Positions 41,672 to 53,953 of a stretch of 64,000 nucleotides of DNA are shown piece by piece. A program made the translations under genes and the position numbers. The stretch is from positions 285,489-349,488 of the forward strand of contig CAJNOI010000096.1 in assembly GCA_905250115.1 (NCBI GenBank). The letters are read 5' to 3'. The notes beneath the pieces were generated by a model. It had not been told where the DNA came from, searched no databases, and was given only the letters and a program-made list of their open reading frames with translations. Numbering within the stretch: position 1 is the first letter of the stretch; every line of letters starts with the position of its first letter. The stretch is from Adineta steineri (lineage: Eukaryota > Rotifera > Eurotatoria > Adinetida > Adinetidae).

Positions 41672-42562
41672 CAATGATTTTCTTTCTACTTACTCCTTCG
41701 ATCATAATATATTATGAATCAAACCTTTATATATATATCAAGAAAAAAAAAAAGAAGAAATTTCTTTTATATATTCATTCTCATGAATTAGATATTCGTC
41801 AGACATATAATTTACTTCGAGAAAATTTATTATAATGAAATATTGATTGACGTCAATTTTAAATAACTTATTATTTCTATTAAATTTAGACATATCAATT
41901 ATATCTAATTCTTTTTCCAGTCAATTAGAAAAAAACTGTCAGATCTATCAGTTATTACAATTTTTAATGGAGATATTTCGATAAATATATCTACAGATTA
42001 TCTATGGATAGATAATAATCAATCATTTTAATATCAGTTAAATTTCTCAATATTTCAATAACTTGTGATCAGAAAAAGAAATTTTGTTTTTGTTATCATA
42101 TTCATGAGAAAATATGATTATGAGTTGAATACTGATCTATTTAAGAAATGTTCTATTCAGATAATAGCTGAGAGACTTTTTTTTTATAATTGAAAATATT
42201 TTCATTTATAACTAAAAATAATTATTTATTCATTGAATATTGTTGAATATTTACAAATAATTAATTAGTTATTATTTTCATTATTTTTCAATTAGAAATT
42301 CAAATAGAGAATTTTCAATAGTTTTACATAGAGATTATTATCTATGTTAAATTCAAAACAAATACTCAATCATAATAGATTTATTTACTTTTAATCGCAT
42401 ATCTATACATAGTTTCATCAATGAATAGTTCTCTGATATTTTCATTAATGTGTTGATATCTATTCATATTCATTTTACTTAATAATCAATCATACTTTAA
42501 TGATATATTAATAAATAATATCCATCTTTGTTTATTGATAAAAAAGTGATGATGATAAATTG

Positions 42563-42589
42563 TATACTGGTCAAAAGTCTTGTCTCATT
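42563..42589. mobile_element. possible Tc1/mariner-like terminal patch
   Basis: TATACTGGTCAAAAGTCTTG followed by TCTCATT resembles Tc1-type ends that begin near a TA site. It has the same orientation as the patch at 40220 and no inverted partner. The call is weak. Confidence 0.2.
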
Positions 42590-42709
42590 CTTTTCATTTT
42601 TATTTGAATCATATAAGTTTAAATATCTTTTCAGAAAGCAGTATTCAGAGTATTATAGTAGATAGTAATCATTCATCTTCATAATTTATCAATGCCACTG
42701 ATCGAACAC

Positions 42710-42760
42710 GGGTGCAGATGTGGATTTGGGTATTATATCCGTCCCACATCTACACCCTTT
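42710..42760. repeat. telomere-like foldback element, copy 7
   Basis: One of the cleanest copies. Left arm GGGTGCAGATGTGG, loop of about 20 bases, right arm CCCACATCTACACCC, pairing over 14-15 bases with one mismatch. Confidence 0.75.
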
Positions 42761-45049
42761 ATCAATAAAAACGAGTTGTTTATGTTTTCTTTTAATTGAT
42801 ATTTATGAATTAATAATAAAAATCTGATTATATAAAAATGTATTTTCGAATAAGTTTCGTTTATTTTATTAATCATGGAAAGAGTATAGAAGAGAAATAT
42901 CTTATCATAAAAGAGTTTATTCATTGTTTCTGCTACAAAATCCTATAAACAAAATGCATGTAAATTAGGATAATTTGTTGCAAGAATACGTTCCATAAAT
43001 GTGATAATTCAATATTAAGTCATTCATTTTTATTATTGATTTTATTAGTGTTAATTTATTGTATAATTTTTTGAAAAATAGTCAGAAGAATTTCATCTGG
43101 TAAATCTTCCATATTTATGCTTATCATTTATTTTTTTTCTTTTGCTTTTCGTATGAACTTACATTTACGTTCATCTGTTCTATCTGATCAATGAATAATC
43201 GACCGAATAGTTTTTTTTCTTTTGGATTCAACAATATGGAAAGTGAATGAAATGAATTTTATTTGAAGTCAACAACTTCTTCTACATACTAAGCCGTTCT
43301 GCCACCAACAAGAGCAAAAAAAACATATCTTTCTGTCTACGATCGATACAAAGTACTTGTAAAAAAGTTAATATTTATTTGTGAATCCAATAAAATTCTA
43401 GATGCCATATTTTAGATATATATATATGGTTTGATGAAAAAAGTTTGTATATATAAGAGACGATGCATCTGCTTTTCTATTGAAAAAAAAGTATTAGACT
43501 TGTTTAGTACATTAACATTAATTGACTTGAAAAACATGATTGTAGCCTCATCCATTATTTAGAGTTTTTCTCTGATTCTTTTCCTTTCCGCATTTTTTCC
43601 GGTTGTCAATAAAAGAATAAAAGACACTTTTAATAGTGGGTTTTCAGCATAAAAGAACAAAATGTAAATATTGGTCATAAAATACATTGATTTGATTCTG
43701 TTTCAGATCTTATTCAATTAATACTTATTAAGTTTCATACAAGAAGAATTTGTGTTGACTGTTTATCATTAAATACTACCCGTCTCTCATAGAATTCATC
43801 ACTCATACGTTTAGTAATCGGAAAATCTTGCATATAAGATTCTAATATAGAGTAATATTTTAGTTTTCATATCTGTATAAGATTTGTCGAACCCCACAAA
43901 CTAAATATTTTGAATCTTTTTCTTTTAGATAAAAATTTCCAGAAAAGTTCGTAGTTTCAATATGAAAAGAATATGATTTGGAATGTTTAAATATAGAAAT
44001 CTGAATGAGGTGAATATATTTTGTTGCGTGTATAATAAGTTGACACGAAATTGTGACGTTAAACTATTATTTTGAAACGGAAATAAGAAAAGTGATCAAT
44101 CGGAATGAAAAACAAATAAGAATCCCTCAGGTATTTTCATGTTCAAATAACAGTCTATTGTTGATTTTATGTTTTTTTCGCAGACAGATTAAAAAATCTG
44201 ATATAAGAATGGCGATTATGTTGACAAGGGAATAAACGAAAAAATGTAATCATAGATCTTTTTATAAAATCTAAATTAATTCTCTAAATCAAATATCACC
44301 TATTCATTATCAGATTATTTATATAATTTAGCTTTTTTTTTAATCAAATAAAATAGAATTTCTTTTTCTTCATGAATATTTTTAGTATTTTGTCTTGAAT
44401 AACTTTGTATTTAAAAAAAGAAATAAAATTTCTATGGTTTTTATTCTACTTATTTTTTCTTAAGATAAAAATAAATAAAAGAAAAAAAATATTTTCAAAA
44501 TTTTAATTTCTGAATTTAATATTGATGTAGAAGATATTTTATTTAGTTGACATACTTTATTTTTTCTTTTGTTTTCTATTAAAATAATAGAATAATAGAG
44601 TATCATAGTATGAGTCGAATTCATAACGGAAATAAGTACGAGAAAAGTTTTATTATTGTATAAAAAGTTCTTTCTTTTTTATATTTTAGAGAGAGATATG
44701 TCTATTAGTGAGTATTTGTCTCTTTTGATAATCTTTTTCTTTTCTTTTGGATAAAAAAAAGAAAGAGTAAATAATGAATATACTTTTCTATTTATTGTCT
44801 AATATCACGAGTAAGTAATGCTTATTACTAACATATTGTGTTTAGTGAGTTTGAAACGGAAATGGTTTTGTTTTGCTCACTTTGCTATCATATCGTTAGT
44901 TAGTTAGTTAGTAGAAATAGTATTTTTCTTTTCTCATTTTCTTTTTCTCTATTGTGTTTAAACACGATCTGAATAAAAAGACGGAGAATTGAGAAATATA
45001 TTGTATTTTAAACAATCTCACATTTCTTTTCTTATCCTACAGAATTATT

Positions 45050-45942
45050 ATGATTTACACAAATAATATTAATATTCTTCTCTTCATCACATTAATTCTT
45101 ACTTTTATCTTTGCTAATGGTAAGTTTTTTATTTATTTATTCATTCAAACATATTACTTTTTAATTTATAAATCAAATAAATATCTATTAACATTCGATA
45201 ATATTCAATTTGTGTAGGTGAACAATCTAATAATGGAAAATGTGATGAAAATACGGTGAATATACATATGCTTAAATGTTATAAAGAATATATCGATGAT
45301 ACAATTGATATAACATCACCTGAAAATGCATATTATATGGAAGGAGCATTACTTTGCCAGTTTGTTTTATTTTTCAAAATCTTCTCTTTATTTTATTTCG
45401 ATATATTTTTGTGTAGAGCTTATAACAAAAGTTCATTATATCGTGGATGTCTTTATTCGATCTTTAATCAAAATGAAGTTTGTTCTGCTGATCAATTTCC
45501 ATTTTCTTATGAATATTCGAAAATCTATTGGAAATTAGTAACGAGTTCATGTGGTGTAACAAGTCGTAAGTTATTCGAGATAGAAATAAATAATATATTT
45601 TTCATCTAAATCACTATAGGGGATTCTTGTCGTCCATCTCGTTTAAGTCAACAAGTTTTAAGTAAATGTCATTATTCATTTGATGATAAATATCCAACAA
45701 AATGCAAGTAAGTTCCTATGGGTTTGATTTTCTCATACAAGATTTTATTTAATTAATTTTTGTTTTTCAATAGAGAATTTTTACGTTCTGTTATATGTAT
45801 GGGAGAACATGAAATGGAATTGATACCATCAACATCTGGATCACAATGTTCGAGAAATAAAGCTTATTATTATTATTATGGAGATCTTGCTGCACGTCTT
45901 CAATTAGCCATCAATGTGTGCGAACAAGAACCATTATCTTAA
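45050..45942 (+). CDS. secreted Cys-rich protein, unidentified, five exons
   Basis: Exons 45050-45119, 45218-45359, 45417-45565, 45620-45707 and 45774-45942 join in phase to 205 residues. The first exon is almost exactly a signal peptide (hydrophobic core L-L-F-I-T-L-I-L-T-F-I-F-A). The mature part has about 14 Cys spread over its length, with pairs such as K-C-Y-K-E-Y, R-G-C-L-Y, E-V-C-S, S-S-C-G-V, D-S-C-R-P, S-K-C-H-Y and V-I-C-M, which suggests a disulfide-stabilised extracellular protein. Family not recognised. All introns are GT-AG and 54-98 bp. The start is supported by the signal peptide and by the nearby 3' splice-like site at 45042. Confidence 0.7.
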
Positions 45943-48002
45943 AGAAAATAAATAAATAGATTTTAACAATAAATAAATAAATAAAAAACAAACAATTCCA
46001 TTAATTAAATATCTTGCATTTCTAACATCCCTTTAACAATTATTATTGTTTATATAGAATTTATTTAGAAAAAAAAACAATTACATTTATATTTGTCTTT
46101 TTCTTCTCTTCAAACAATTTTTGTTTATCTTAAAAGGAAATAAGCAGTAACATAATGAGTTTTCATTTCATTATTAAAACTTTATCGTAAGATCGATATA
46201 AAAAAATCTTTTAAAAAGTTATTTTTAATTTAAATATCGTAATTTACGTATCTTCATTCTTCTTTCCAAGTTAACAATATTAATTGCGTATTTTTTTTAA
46301 GAACATCAATTATGCAAGATTTGCTAATTCTTAATTATTCCTATTGTTGTTTATGAATAGATATATATACAAAGAGAATCAATGTATATTTATGTTAATT
46401 AAAACCTTTCCATTTCAACCATATTATTGTACTTGCAGTTTAATTTAAATTATTTATTTTTTATGTCGACTTTTGAAGAAAGTAGCAAAACAAATGTATT
46501 CTATCAAAGTATAAAAGTTGAACTATTAGACAAAGTATCTTTTATTCGATTTAAATATTCATATGAAATGTCATTTAACTGCGTCTTAACGTTTTAAAAC
46601 AGAATAAATGAATAGATTTACTCTAATTACGTTTATGAGCAATATCAAATTAAATTGTGAACGATTTGATGTTGTTCATTATATAGAATAAAATGATTCT
46701 AGACGGTGCCGATTAGATAAAATAATTTGATCTAACGTTGTACTGCCATAGATCAGATTCAGCAGTATCCATAGAAATAATATGTCACCATATTCGAGTT
46801 TATTCATACGCTTAAAAAAGCAATTAAATTGCAGAAGATCTTAATTAGTTTCATTGTGACTATATGATAGTACTTCTATACAAAACCTTACCGTTTCTAA
46901 CGGATGTTTAAGTAAGTTAAAATATTTCTCTATTCTCACAGATTATAATCAGCATGAAATGATTGTGAAGTAGAATTTAACAATACGGAAATATTCTTCT
47001 AGATAAGAGACAGCTTCTTCATATTTATCTTGATTATGTGGATATTATATTCATTCCACGTTCACACGCTGGTAATGTCATTGGTATACTTCCTGATTTG
47101 TTAGTACTTTCGAGTGCTGGTTTGGGTGTGGAGAGAAGAATACTCACACTTACGCCCTCAGTTTTTCGCGATTTCAATTATCTTAATAAAGAGTTCGAAA
47201 AAAATTCTTATTCAATAATTATTTTATTTTTTATTACTCTTTCTAATGATTCATCATGGTTTGCAGAATATTGTTATTGATCTATTATTCATTCACTAAA
47301 AATGTATCAATCAGAATTGTTCACTTTCTACTATTGTATTTGTAAAAGATTTAATTAATTGTCAATTTGCTTGTTTAACAGATGCATCATGTCATATGAC
47401 TATTTTCGATCAATTAGTATGGCAATCTAGTAGCACATAAAGATGTTGTGATTACAATTATTATTGATATCTAACAAATGTTTGATGTCTAGCAGAAAAA
47501 CAAGAATTTTCCTATAAGAAAGACATTTTTTTAGATTCCATTAAATCCTTTAATCAATGAACTATCCTGAAGAAAAACAAATGAAATACACTCGAGTATA
47601 AGACGAGAAGACCCAATTCATAGACGTGACATTGCTATGAAACAATATAATTATATTTACGAGAGATTACTGAATAAAAATAGATTTTGAGGAGAAATCA
47701 GTTTAAATTGAATCCTTTAATTTTTTAATTTAACTACTAAAAATATCAAATATTATTTAACTTAAACTTAAGGCACCATTATTCATCTCATGAATTTTTC
47801 TTAGATTTAGAGTTAACTATAATTTTTCATTAGATTGAATGTATTAGATCTATTAACTGATTTATATTATTTATGCAAAACTGTATAGTCAAACATGTTT
47901 AACGTAAATTTGTTGTATTTTAAGAGAAAAATAAAAGACTAGATTTTATTTCATTATATTCTTTCTTTTTTCATTAATTAATCTTAAATAAAAAGAATAT
48001 TT
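45943..48002. other. spacer
   Basis: About 2 kb with no supported gene. It holds foldback copy 8 (47116-47161). An 80-codon plus frame at 47038-47280 runs through that repeat and is rejected. Confidence 0.4.
47116..47161. repeat. telomere-like foldback element, copy 8
   Basis: Left arm GCTGGTTTGGGTGTGGAG, short loop, right arm CTCACACTTACGCCCTCAG. The pairing is imperfect but the ends match the family. Confidence 0.55.
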
Positions 48003-48290
48003 TCAAATATAATTATCAATTGGTTCATTAAAATTCGAATTTTGAAAAGTTTGTTCATCTATTGTTTCTAAATCTCTTCCAGTCATTCGACGATGATAAG
48101 ATGCAATACGATGACATGAACAAACACCAATACGAGGCATTTGTTCACTGAAACGTGAACAATAATTAATACAATAATTACTTAAATCCCAAAGAAAACG
48201 ACCTTCAACCAATTTTATTTCATGACACATCGAATATAAAGCAATTACATAGACAATTGTTTGGAGTGATGAACCAGAAAGAAGAGCCAT
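48003..48290 (-). CDS. small Cys-containing protein with N-terminal hydrophobic segment, unidentified
   Basis: ATG at 48290-48288 opens a 95-residue single exon. Residues about 5-22 are hydrophobic (Q-T-I-V-Y-V-I-A-L-Y), compatible with a signal peptide. The middle has N-Y-C-I-N-Y-C-S-R-F, then V-C-S-C-H, giving a compact Cys group, followed by basic and acidic residues. A TTTTTTTAG splice-like site lies nine bases upstream of the ATG. It could be a secreted peptide precursor or a first exon. Family not recognised. Confidence 0.45.
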   Translation of the reverse strand: MALLSGSSLQTIVYVIALYSMCHEIKLVEGRFLWDLSNYCINYCSRFSEQMPRIGVCSCHRIASYHRRMTGRDLETIDEQTFQNSNFNEPIDNYI

Positions 48291-49283
48291 GCACTTTTTC
48301 TAAAAAAAATTAAATAAATAAAAAAATGCTTCTTACATGTTTAATTGAATTTATTCTATTGACTCAAACGAGATTTCTCAAAATGAATCAAAATAAAAAA
48401 TAATCATCGAGACTAATAGTACAGAAAATGTAAGATTTACTTTCATTCTGCTGACTCCTATTTTTAGGATACATAAACATAACATCCTTATATATATATA
48501 TGACGAAAGAAACCTGCTTGTTTTCATTTTAATCTAAGAAAAAGCTAAGTCAATATAATCTTCTAATAACAAAAGTAAAGACTCATCGTTAGTTTTTTTT
48601 TATAAATATGAAATGATGGATCTATTTCCGATAATGTGTGTGTCATACTTCTGAATAAAAATCTTCAAATATAATATTTCCTGTATTTGTCAAAATCAAA
48701 GCTAAAAATCATTTCAGTGAATAGAGAAGAATAATAAGATAATTATCTTGATTAATTCTATTATAATCATTGACATGACATTAGTGATTTTCTTCTTGTT
48801 CTTTTTTCCATTAATAGAACAAAAGCAAAAATCATGTTAAGTATCTATCTAAACAAGAATTCGTTATATAATAGTTAAGATATTTCTATCTTCTTCAAAT
48901 AAGACAACTGAAATTTCGATTAATATAACATAAAGTAGAAAGATAATTATATGATTAATCAATATCGTTTTTTTTTCCAATCATGTTATGATATATTACA
49001 GAAAAGCTCATAGAATTGATTATTCAGTTAATATAATATCATTAAAATAAAGAAGAATTTTCGAGATTGTAAAATATTCGTGATTATTCGAAAGTATGTA
49101 ATCACGTTGATATCGTAATTTTGAATTTTTCTTTTACATTCTTGGCGTACTATTGAAATATTCTTTCTATTCTTATCTTGTATATAATATTATATATGTA
49201 TTTTATTTGGAATGTTCGACTAATAACTGATAAAAAAAAAGAAAGATTCGAACAAAATTTGAATATATTATTAGTTATTCATA
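48291..49283. other. spacer
   Basis: Spacer between divergent genes, AT-rich, with no recognised repeat or RNA. Confidence 0.4.
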
Positions 49284-50518
49284 ATGATTCAATGGTATAT
49301 AATTTGTTTTTTTTTCTTAGTAAAATCTAATTCAATAAATTGTATAAAATCTCAATGTAATTATACAATAATTAACTCTGATAATTCTTCTTCAATATGT
49401 TCTGGTGATGAATGTTATCAATATATCGATATAGAATCAATAATAGTAAAACCAAATACTTGTAAAACATCATTACTTATTCTTTCATTTTCATCATATA
49501 AAAAATTTGTTTTATTTCGTGATAAATTTGATTGGAATTTAGGAGATTTCTTTTCTTTTCGACAAATAAATAATGAAATTCGTCAATTTATTTTATTTAT
49601 TGATCAACTTGATTATGATGATAAACCATTTGATCGTGATCAACTTATAAAATTAGGTATGAATATTGATTTATATACAATTTATATAAAAAATATTCAA
49701 AATAAAAATTATCTTTATGGTTCAATACATTATGATTTAAATAATCCACAATGGAATATTATTAAAATTAAATTGTAAAATTTTTTTATTTTCATTTTTC
49801 AAATTGATTTTTATAATTAAATTATTTTAGTCGTTGTCTTAAATTAAGTGCTTTTGATAAATATCCATGTTCAAGTGAAATTATTTCACCATCAAAATTT
49901 GCTCCTCAACGAACAACTCATACTTTTCAATCGACAACACAAATATATTCTTCTACAGAAGAATTATTAATAAAATTAAATCAAGAAAATAATAAATCAT
50001 TTGATTTAATTCTTATTGTAAGTTTAATTTTTTTATTTTTAACTATAAAAGATTTATTAATAATTCTATATAGATTCTTTTTCCATTATTTATTATATTG
50101 ATTACAATAATCATTTTTATCTTTGTTTATAAATATATTGTTGGAAAATGTTGTTGTAAAAAAAATCTAAGTGTAACACCAAAATCTTCATCTTTAGCAA
50201 ATACATCAAATAATCTCAATACAGGAGAAAGGTAATTTTACTTTTATTAATTCATTTGAGAAAAAATAAATGAATAGATTAAAATATCGTTTTTCTAGGA
50301 TATTTTCTCCATCATTATCTGGTAGTGCAACTATTCCAGAAAATACATTCAACTGCAATCAAATACAAAATCCTATAAAATATACTGACCGTCATCATTG
50401 TCCAAACATTCATGTTAGAAATGATCGAAACAATAATTATGAACATATGAATTTCGATGAGATTTCTATAAGTGGACAACAACATTTTGTACCAATATCA
50501 TCTTCTTTGAAATTCTAG
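49284..50518 (+). CDS. single-pass type I membrane protein, unidentified, four exons
   Basis: Exons 49284-49774, 49831-50017, 50074-50231 and 50299-50518 join in phase to 351 residues; introns are 56, 56 and 67 bp. A signal peptide (about 1-18) is followed by a 200-residue extracellular part with N-glycosylation-type sites and Cys (I-K-S-Q-C-N-Y-T, S-I-C-S-G-D-E-C). One strong membrane helix follows (P-L-F-I-I-L-I-T-I-I-I-F-I-F-V, about residues 230-250), then a C-C-C-K-K juxtamembrane group that could be palmitoylated and a cytoplasmic tail of about 95 residues. The layout is receptor-like. No known domain is recognised; it may be rotifer-specific. Confidence 0.7.
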
Positions 50519-51076
50519 ATTATTTTTAATTAAGTATAAAAATAATTCGATCATTTTTGTAATACTTTCTTTACATAATAAAATTGTTCTGTTATATATC
50601 AATCTTTTTGTTCATCACTTGGAAATAACAAATTTCCATATTAGTCAAAAGAATTGAGAAAGAACGAAAGGAAAAATCCCATACGATCATATATAAAGGA
50701 AAGAGAAAAATGTACCTGCTTTTGAACTTGGAAATAATTCGTTCTTATTTACGTCATCAGTCTGATCAGACACGATGAAAAATAGATTAATTTACTCATA
50801 TTTATGATTCATTTCTGACGTCATTAGTATTTCGACCAAATAAAACTGAAATATTTCCCAATTTGATGAGTGTATTAAACAGACAACCCGTAAGATAGAA
50901 ATGAGTCATAATATTTGTTTATCATTAAAAAACCATTTAAGAGAGTGATAAAACTAATAATGATTAATCGTATATTCATGAGTTTTTGTTGGAGAAAACC
51001 AGCCTATGATATTGATATAAATTGAATAATCGAAATCAATACTACTTACACTTTATATTCTCACTCATCAGCTATT
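50519..51076. other. spacer
   Basis: No gene, RNA or repeat recognised in this AT-rich stretch. Confidence 0.4.
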
Positions 51077-51865
51077 ATGGACATTGAAACAAATGACGTT
51101 ATAGGTAAGACAAGTAACTTTTCGAACAAATTCTTAATAGATTAATTCTGTACAGTATTCTGCAATGATGAATTCGAGTTTCTTTTTCTTTGTGTTAGCA
51201 TATTATTTGTCATAAAACTTAAAGATTATTTTATATAGTCAAAAGTAGTCATCATATATATTTACAACTAATTAATGGTGACTCTGTATGACAAGCAATT
51301 GTAATTTATTTCTATTCATATATTTTATAACAAAAAAATTAGATAATAGGAGTGAAACTAAAAGAAATTCTTCTATCATTACTTTAGTGGACAGAAAGTA
51401 GACATGATCACCACTGAAGAAATTGAACTAAATATTAAAGACTAAAACATACATGCATTTTGCATGAACATTGAAAAGAATAGAAAAATGGCTTTTTTTA
51501 AATTTTATTCATCTTTAATTTGGAACGAGTTGTATTAAACAGACGAACAGAACAAGAGCTATTTTTCAGTTATTTAAGTTTGTTTTAAATTATTACGCGA
51601 TTTTTGTTTGAATATTTAAAAAAAGATAGATTTTTATTTTTTCCTAGATAATAGCAAGAAAAGCGATATGGCAATAACATATTATTGTGTATTGAATGCT
51701 TCTGATGAAACTTCACCACCTTCCGTTAAACTCAAAGATGGTAGTTCAGTACAAACAACTACCGTAGCTGCAATGCTTACAACTATTGAACGATTTATGA
51801 ACGAGGACAATAATGGTGAGGACGAAACACAACGTGAACTCTTTTTTTATTGTTTAGATTCATAA
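51077..51865 (+). CDS. possible small two-exon gene, unidentified
   Basis: A 28-nt first exon (51077-51104, M-D-I-E-T-N-D-V-I) ends at a GTAAGA donor. A TTCCTAG acceptor opens 51648-51865 in matching phase, giving 81 residues, acidic toward the end. The intron would be 543 bp, long for this window. Alternatively only the ATG at 51668 is used (65 aa), or translation continues through a GTGAGG donor near 51813 to exons not found. No family recognised. Just downstream a transposon-like end (51979) may have cut the gene. Confidence 0.3.
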
Positions 51866-51978
51866 TCTTTTTTGTAAAGAATCTATAAACGAAAAATCGA
51901 AACATGACATAAAAAAACAAAAAGAAAACCAAAGATTTTTCTGAAAGGCTGAATAACAACGGAGGGACGCATGGCGAA

Positions 51979-51998
51979 CAGTGGCGTAGCGAGGGAGG
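51979..51998. mobile_element. DNA-transposon-type terminal motif
   Basis: CAGTGGCGTAGCGAGGGAGG matches the kind of terminal inverted repeat common in hAT-type DNA transposons of invertebrates. No matching right end was found in the window and no transposase is visible, so the call is weak. Confidence 0.3.
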
Positions 51999-52194
51999 AA
52001 GCAAATGGACACTTGTCCATTCCATTTGGAGATTTGCCCATTAAAATTTTACTTTTTCAAAATTGTTTATTTATTTTTGAAATTGTAACTGTATTTTTTT
52101 CTTCCGTCCGAATCACACATGTACTTTTTGCATGTTCTTTCTGTGAAGAATTAAGAAAAGAAGAAAAGAATCGCTTCTTGTATTTTAATTGTAA

Positions 52195-52276
52195 GTTTGA
52201 GTGTGGGTGTCGATGTAGATGTGAATTATGCTAATAAAAGATGCATCATACCCATTAACAACCACGCCCTCAAGAT
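52195..52276. repeat. telomere-like foldback element, copy 9
   Basis: Left arm GAGTGTGGGTGTCGATGTAG, loop of about 30 bases, right arm with CATACCCATTAACAACCACG and CCCTCAAG. The pairing is partly decayed. Confidence 0.55.
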
Positions 52277-53560
52277 GCCTACATTCATTTCTAAAAGTTT
52301 TCATAGATCTACAAAATGAAGAATAATGCTTACAATATTTCAATTTACGATATTAACTATACCATTTTCGTTTAGATTTCACAGGTACTGTGTGTGAGTT
52401 GTATCTCTTAGAGTTTCAAAAGCTTTTATGCATGCAAAATTTAGAAATCTGACGATGACTGATTCGATAAACCATTGATAAACATTAGTGAATGCTTTCT
52501 ACTTGCTAGACTAAATGGTGTATTTGAGCAGTAATTCCGTTTCTATCAGACATAATTTTTCCTACACATAGTCATCACCCTTCTATGGAAGACGAAAATA
52601 ATGACCATATGGTTGTTATTTGAAAAGAGAAACAGAAACTATGGAAAATAACCATTTGAACCAACGTTAGACAATGTGCCACTGAAATTTTTGAGAGCCT
52701 CCTTTAAATAATAGCTCAAGCTCACGGAAAATTTTGTTCTCAAATTTTTTTTCTCAGTATGCAAGGGTCTAGCAGACTTATAAAATATCTAGAAAAAGCC
52801 GGTATTGAATTCTTTACAAAACTTATATTAAAAGAGCTCAAAATAGAAAAATATTTATCCACAATGTTCTTTCAAAATCAGAATGTGTCGTATTTCACTC
52901 ACTCAGTTTCCAGTCGTCATATAACACATAGCGAGTACGTAGTTATTTACTTTTTGTGTGAATGAAAGCACAGGTTAAACTTGGTTGAAAAAGATTTACA
53001 ATGAAAGCGTAACTCAATGTTTAAGTAACTTTAAAATCTGTTACAGTTTATGAATTTGGAATAAAAGAAATACTCCAGTTTTCTGTAATTACATTACAAG
53101 ATACGTACGCATGAAAAAATAAAGGATTGATGAGACTTTTTCTTGTTGAGGAACAGGAAGTCAGGAGCATCAATGTAATCTTCTCTGTTATTGATTTATG
53201 TAACGGAAATCTGCTCTTGATACTACTTGAGTCAATAAAAAAGCAGAAAATTGTTCATGAATATAATGGCTTGTCTTTTTCTGGATTAATATAAAAAATG
53301 AAGGTAATCTAACATGAAAATAAGCTGTATGGATACAAGATTCACTCGTAAATAGAAGAGACTTAGCGTTACTACAAAATGTGAAAGATCAATCTTACAC
53401 CAAGAGTACAAAAAAGACACGATCAAAAAAACAAAGAGTAATTTCTTCAATAGATAATTAAGAGGCTGATCTATGGAAAAGAAAGATGTTCGATAGTAGA
53501 AATTTTAGTCTTATTTTTAGAATTGTGTCAGTGTTCGTTCATGAAGTTGTACACGACGGT

Positions 53561-53953
53561 TTATTTTCCACATACAGAAACCTTCCCTGATCTAATCACA
53601 CCACTGCAGCAGGTGTCGAAGAATGTATTGTAGGCTTTCGTGCCACAACACGATTGTTTAGGTCCACCATTGATTACACCATTGCAGCAGGTGTCGAAGA
53701 ATGTATTGTAAGCTTTCGTACCACAACACGATTGTTTAGGTCCACCATTGATTACACCATTACAGCAGGTGTCGAAGAATGTATTGTAAGCTTTCGTACC
53801 ACAACACGATTGTTTAGGTCCACCATTGATTACACCATTGCAGCAGGTGTCGAAGACTGGATTGTAGGCTCCACAAACAGCGCCTTCAGTACTTGACCAA
53901 AAAAGAATAGTAAATGTAAATAGTAAAGCTAAGGTTGCATAAAACGTATGCAT
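53561..53953 (-). CDS. secreted galaxin-like repeat protein
   Basis: ATG at 53953-53951 opens a 130-residue single exon. A signal peptide (about 1-25, ending S-S-T-E-G-A) is followed by four repeats of about 26 residues built on A-Y-N-x-x-F-D-T-C-C-N-G-V-I-N-G-G-P-K-Q-S-C-C-G. The di-cysteine pattern with Tyr-Asn and Gly-Val is that of galaxin repeats, known from coral skeletal matrix and other secreted adhesive or matrix proteins. The three C-C-G-T-K-A units are almost identical at DNA level (78-bp period), so recent unit duplication is likely. The last unit is degenerate (C-C-S-G-V-I-R-S-G). The opposite-strand ORF at 53654-53896 is a shadow of the repeat. A role in extracellular matrix or secretion is inferred only. 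Confidence 0.8.
   Translation of the reverse strand: MHTFYATLALLFTFTILFWSSTEGAVCGAYNPVFDTCCNGVINGGPKQSCCGTKAYNTFFDTCCNGVINGGPKQSCCGTKAYNTFFDTCCNGVINGGPKQSCCGTKAYNTFFDTCCSGVIRSGKVSVCGK
53596..53860. repeat. 78-bp tandem repeat inside the galaxin-like gene
   Basis: Units beginning GTTTAGGTCCACCATTGATT recur every 78 bases at about 53656, 53734 and 53812 with very few differences. Confidence 0.8.

Larger units (their letters stand above)
41672..45049. other. 3.4-kb gene-poor spacer
   Basis: No gene supported. It holds foldback copy 7 (42710-42760) and a possible second Tc1-like end at 42563-42589. A strong 3' splice-like site, TTTCTTATCCTACAG, ends at 45042, seven bases before the next ATG. 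Confidence 0.45.
51866..53560. other. spacer with transposon-like end and foldback copy
   Basis: It holds CAGTGGCGTAGC at 51979-51990 and foldback copy 9 (52195-52276). Short ORFs at 51971-52234 and 52759-52965 are not supported as genes. Confidence 0.4.

Noticed and set aside
47038..47280. 80-codon plus-strand ORF
   Set aside because: It runs straight through foldback copy 8 and has no ATG-linked context.
53654..53896. Plus-strand ORF over the galaxin-like gene
   Set aside because: It is the antisense of a 78-bp coding repeat; the minus-strand frame has a signal peptide and galaxin-type Cys pattern.
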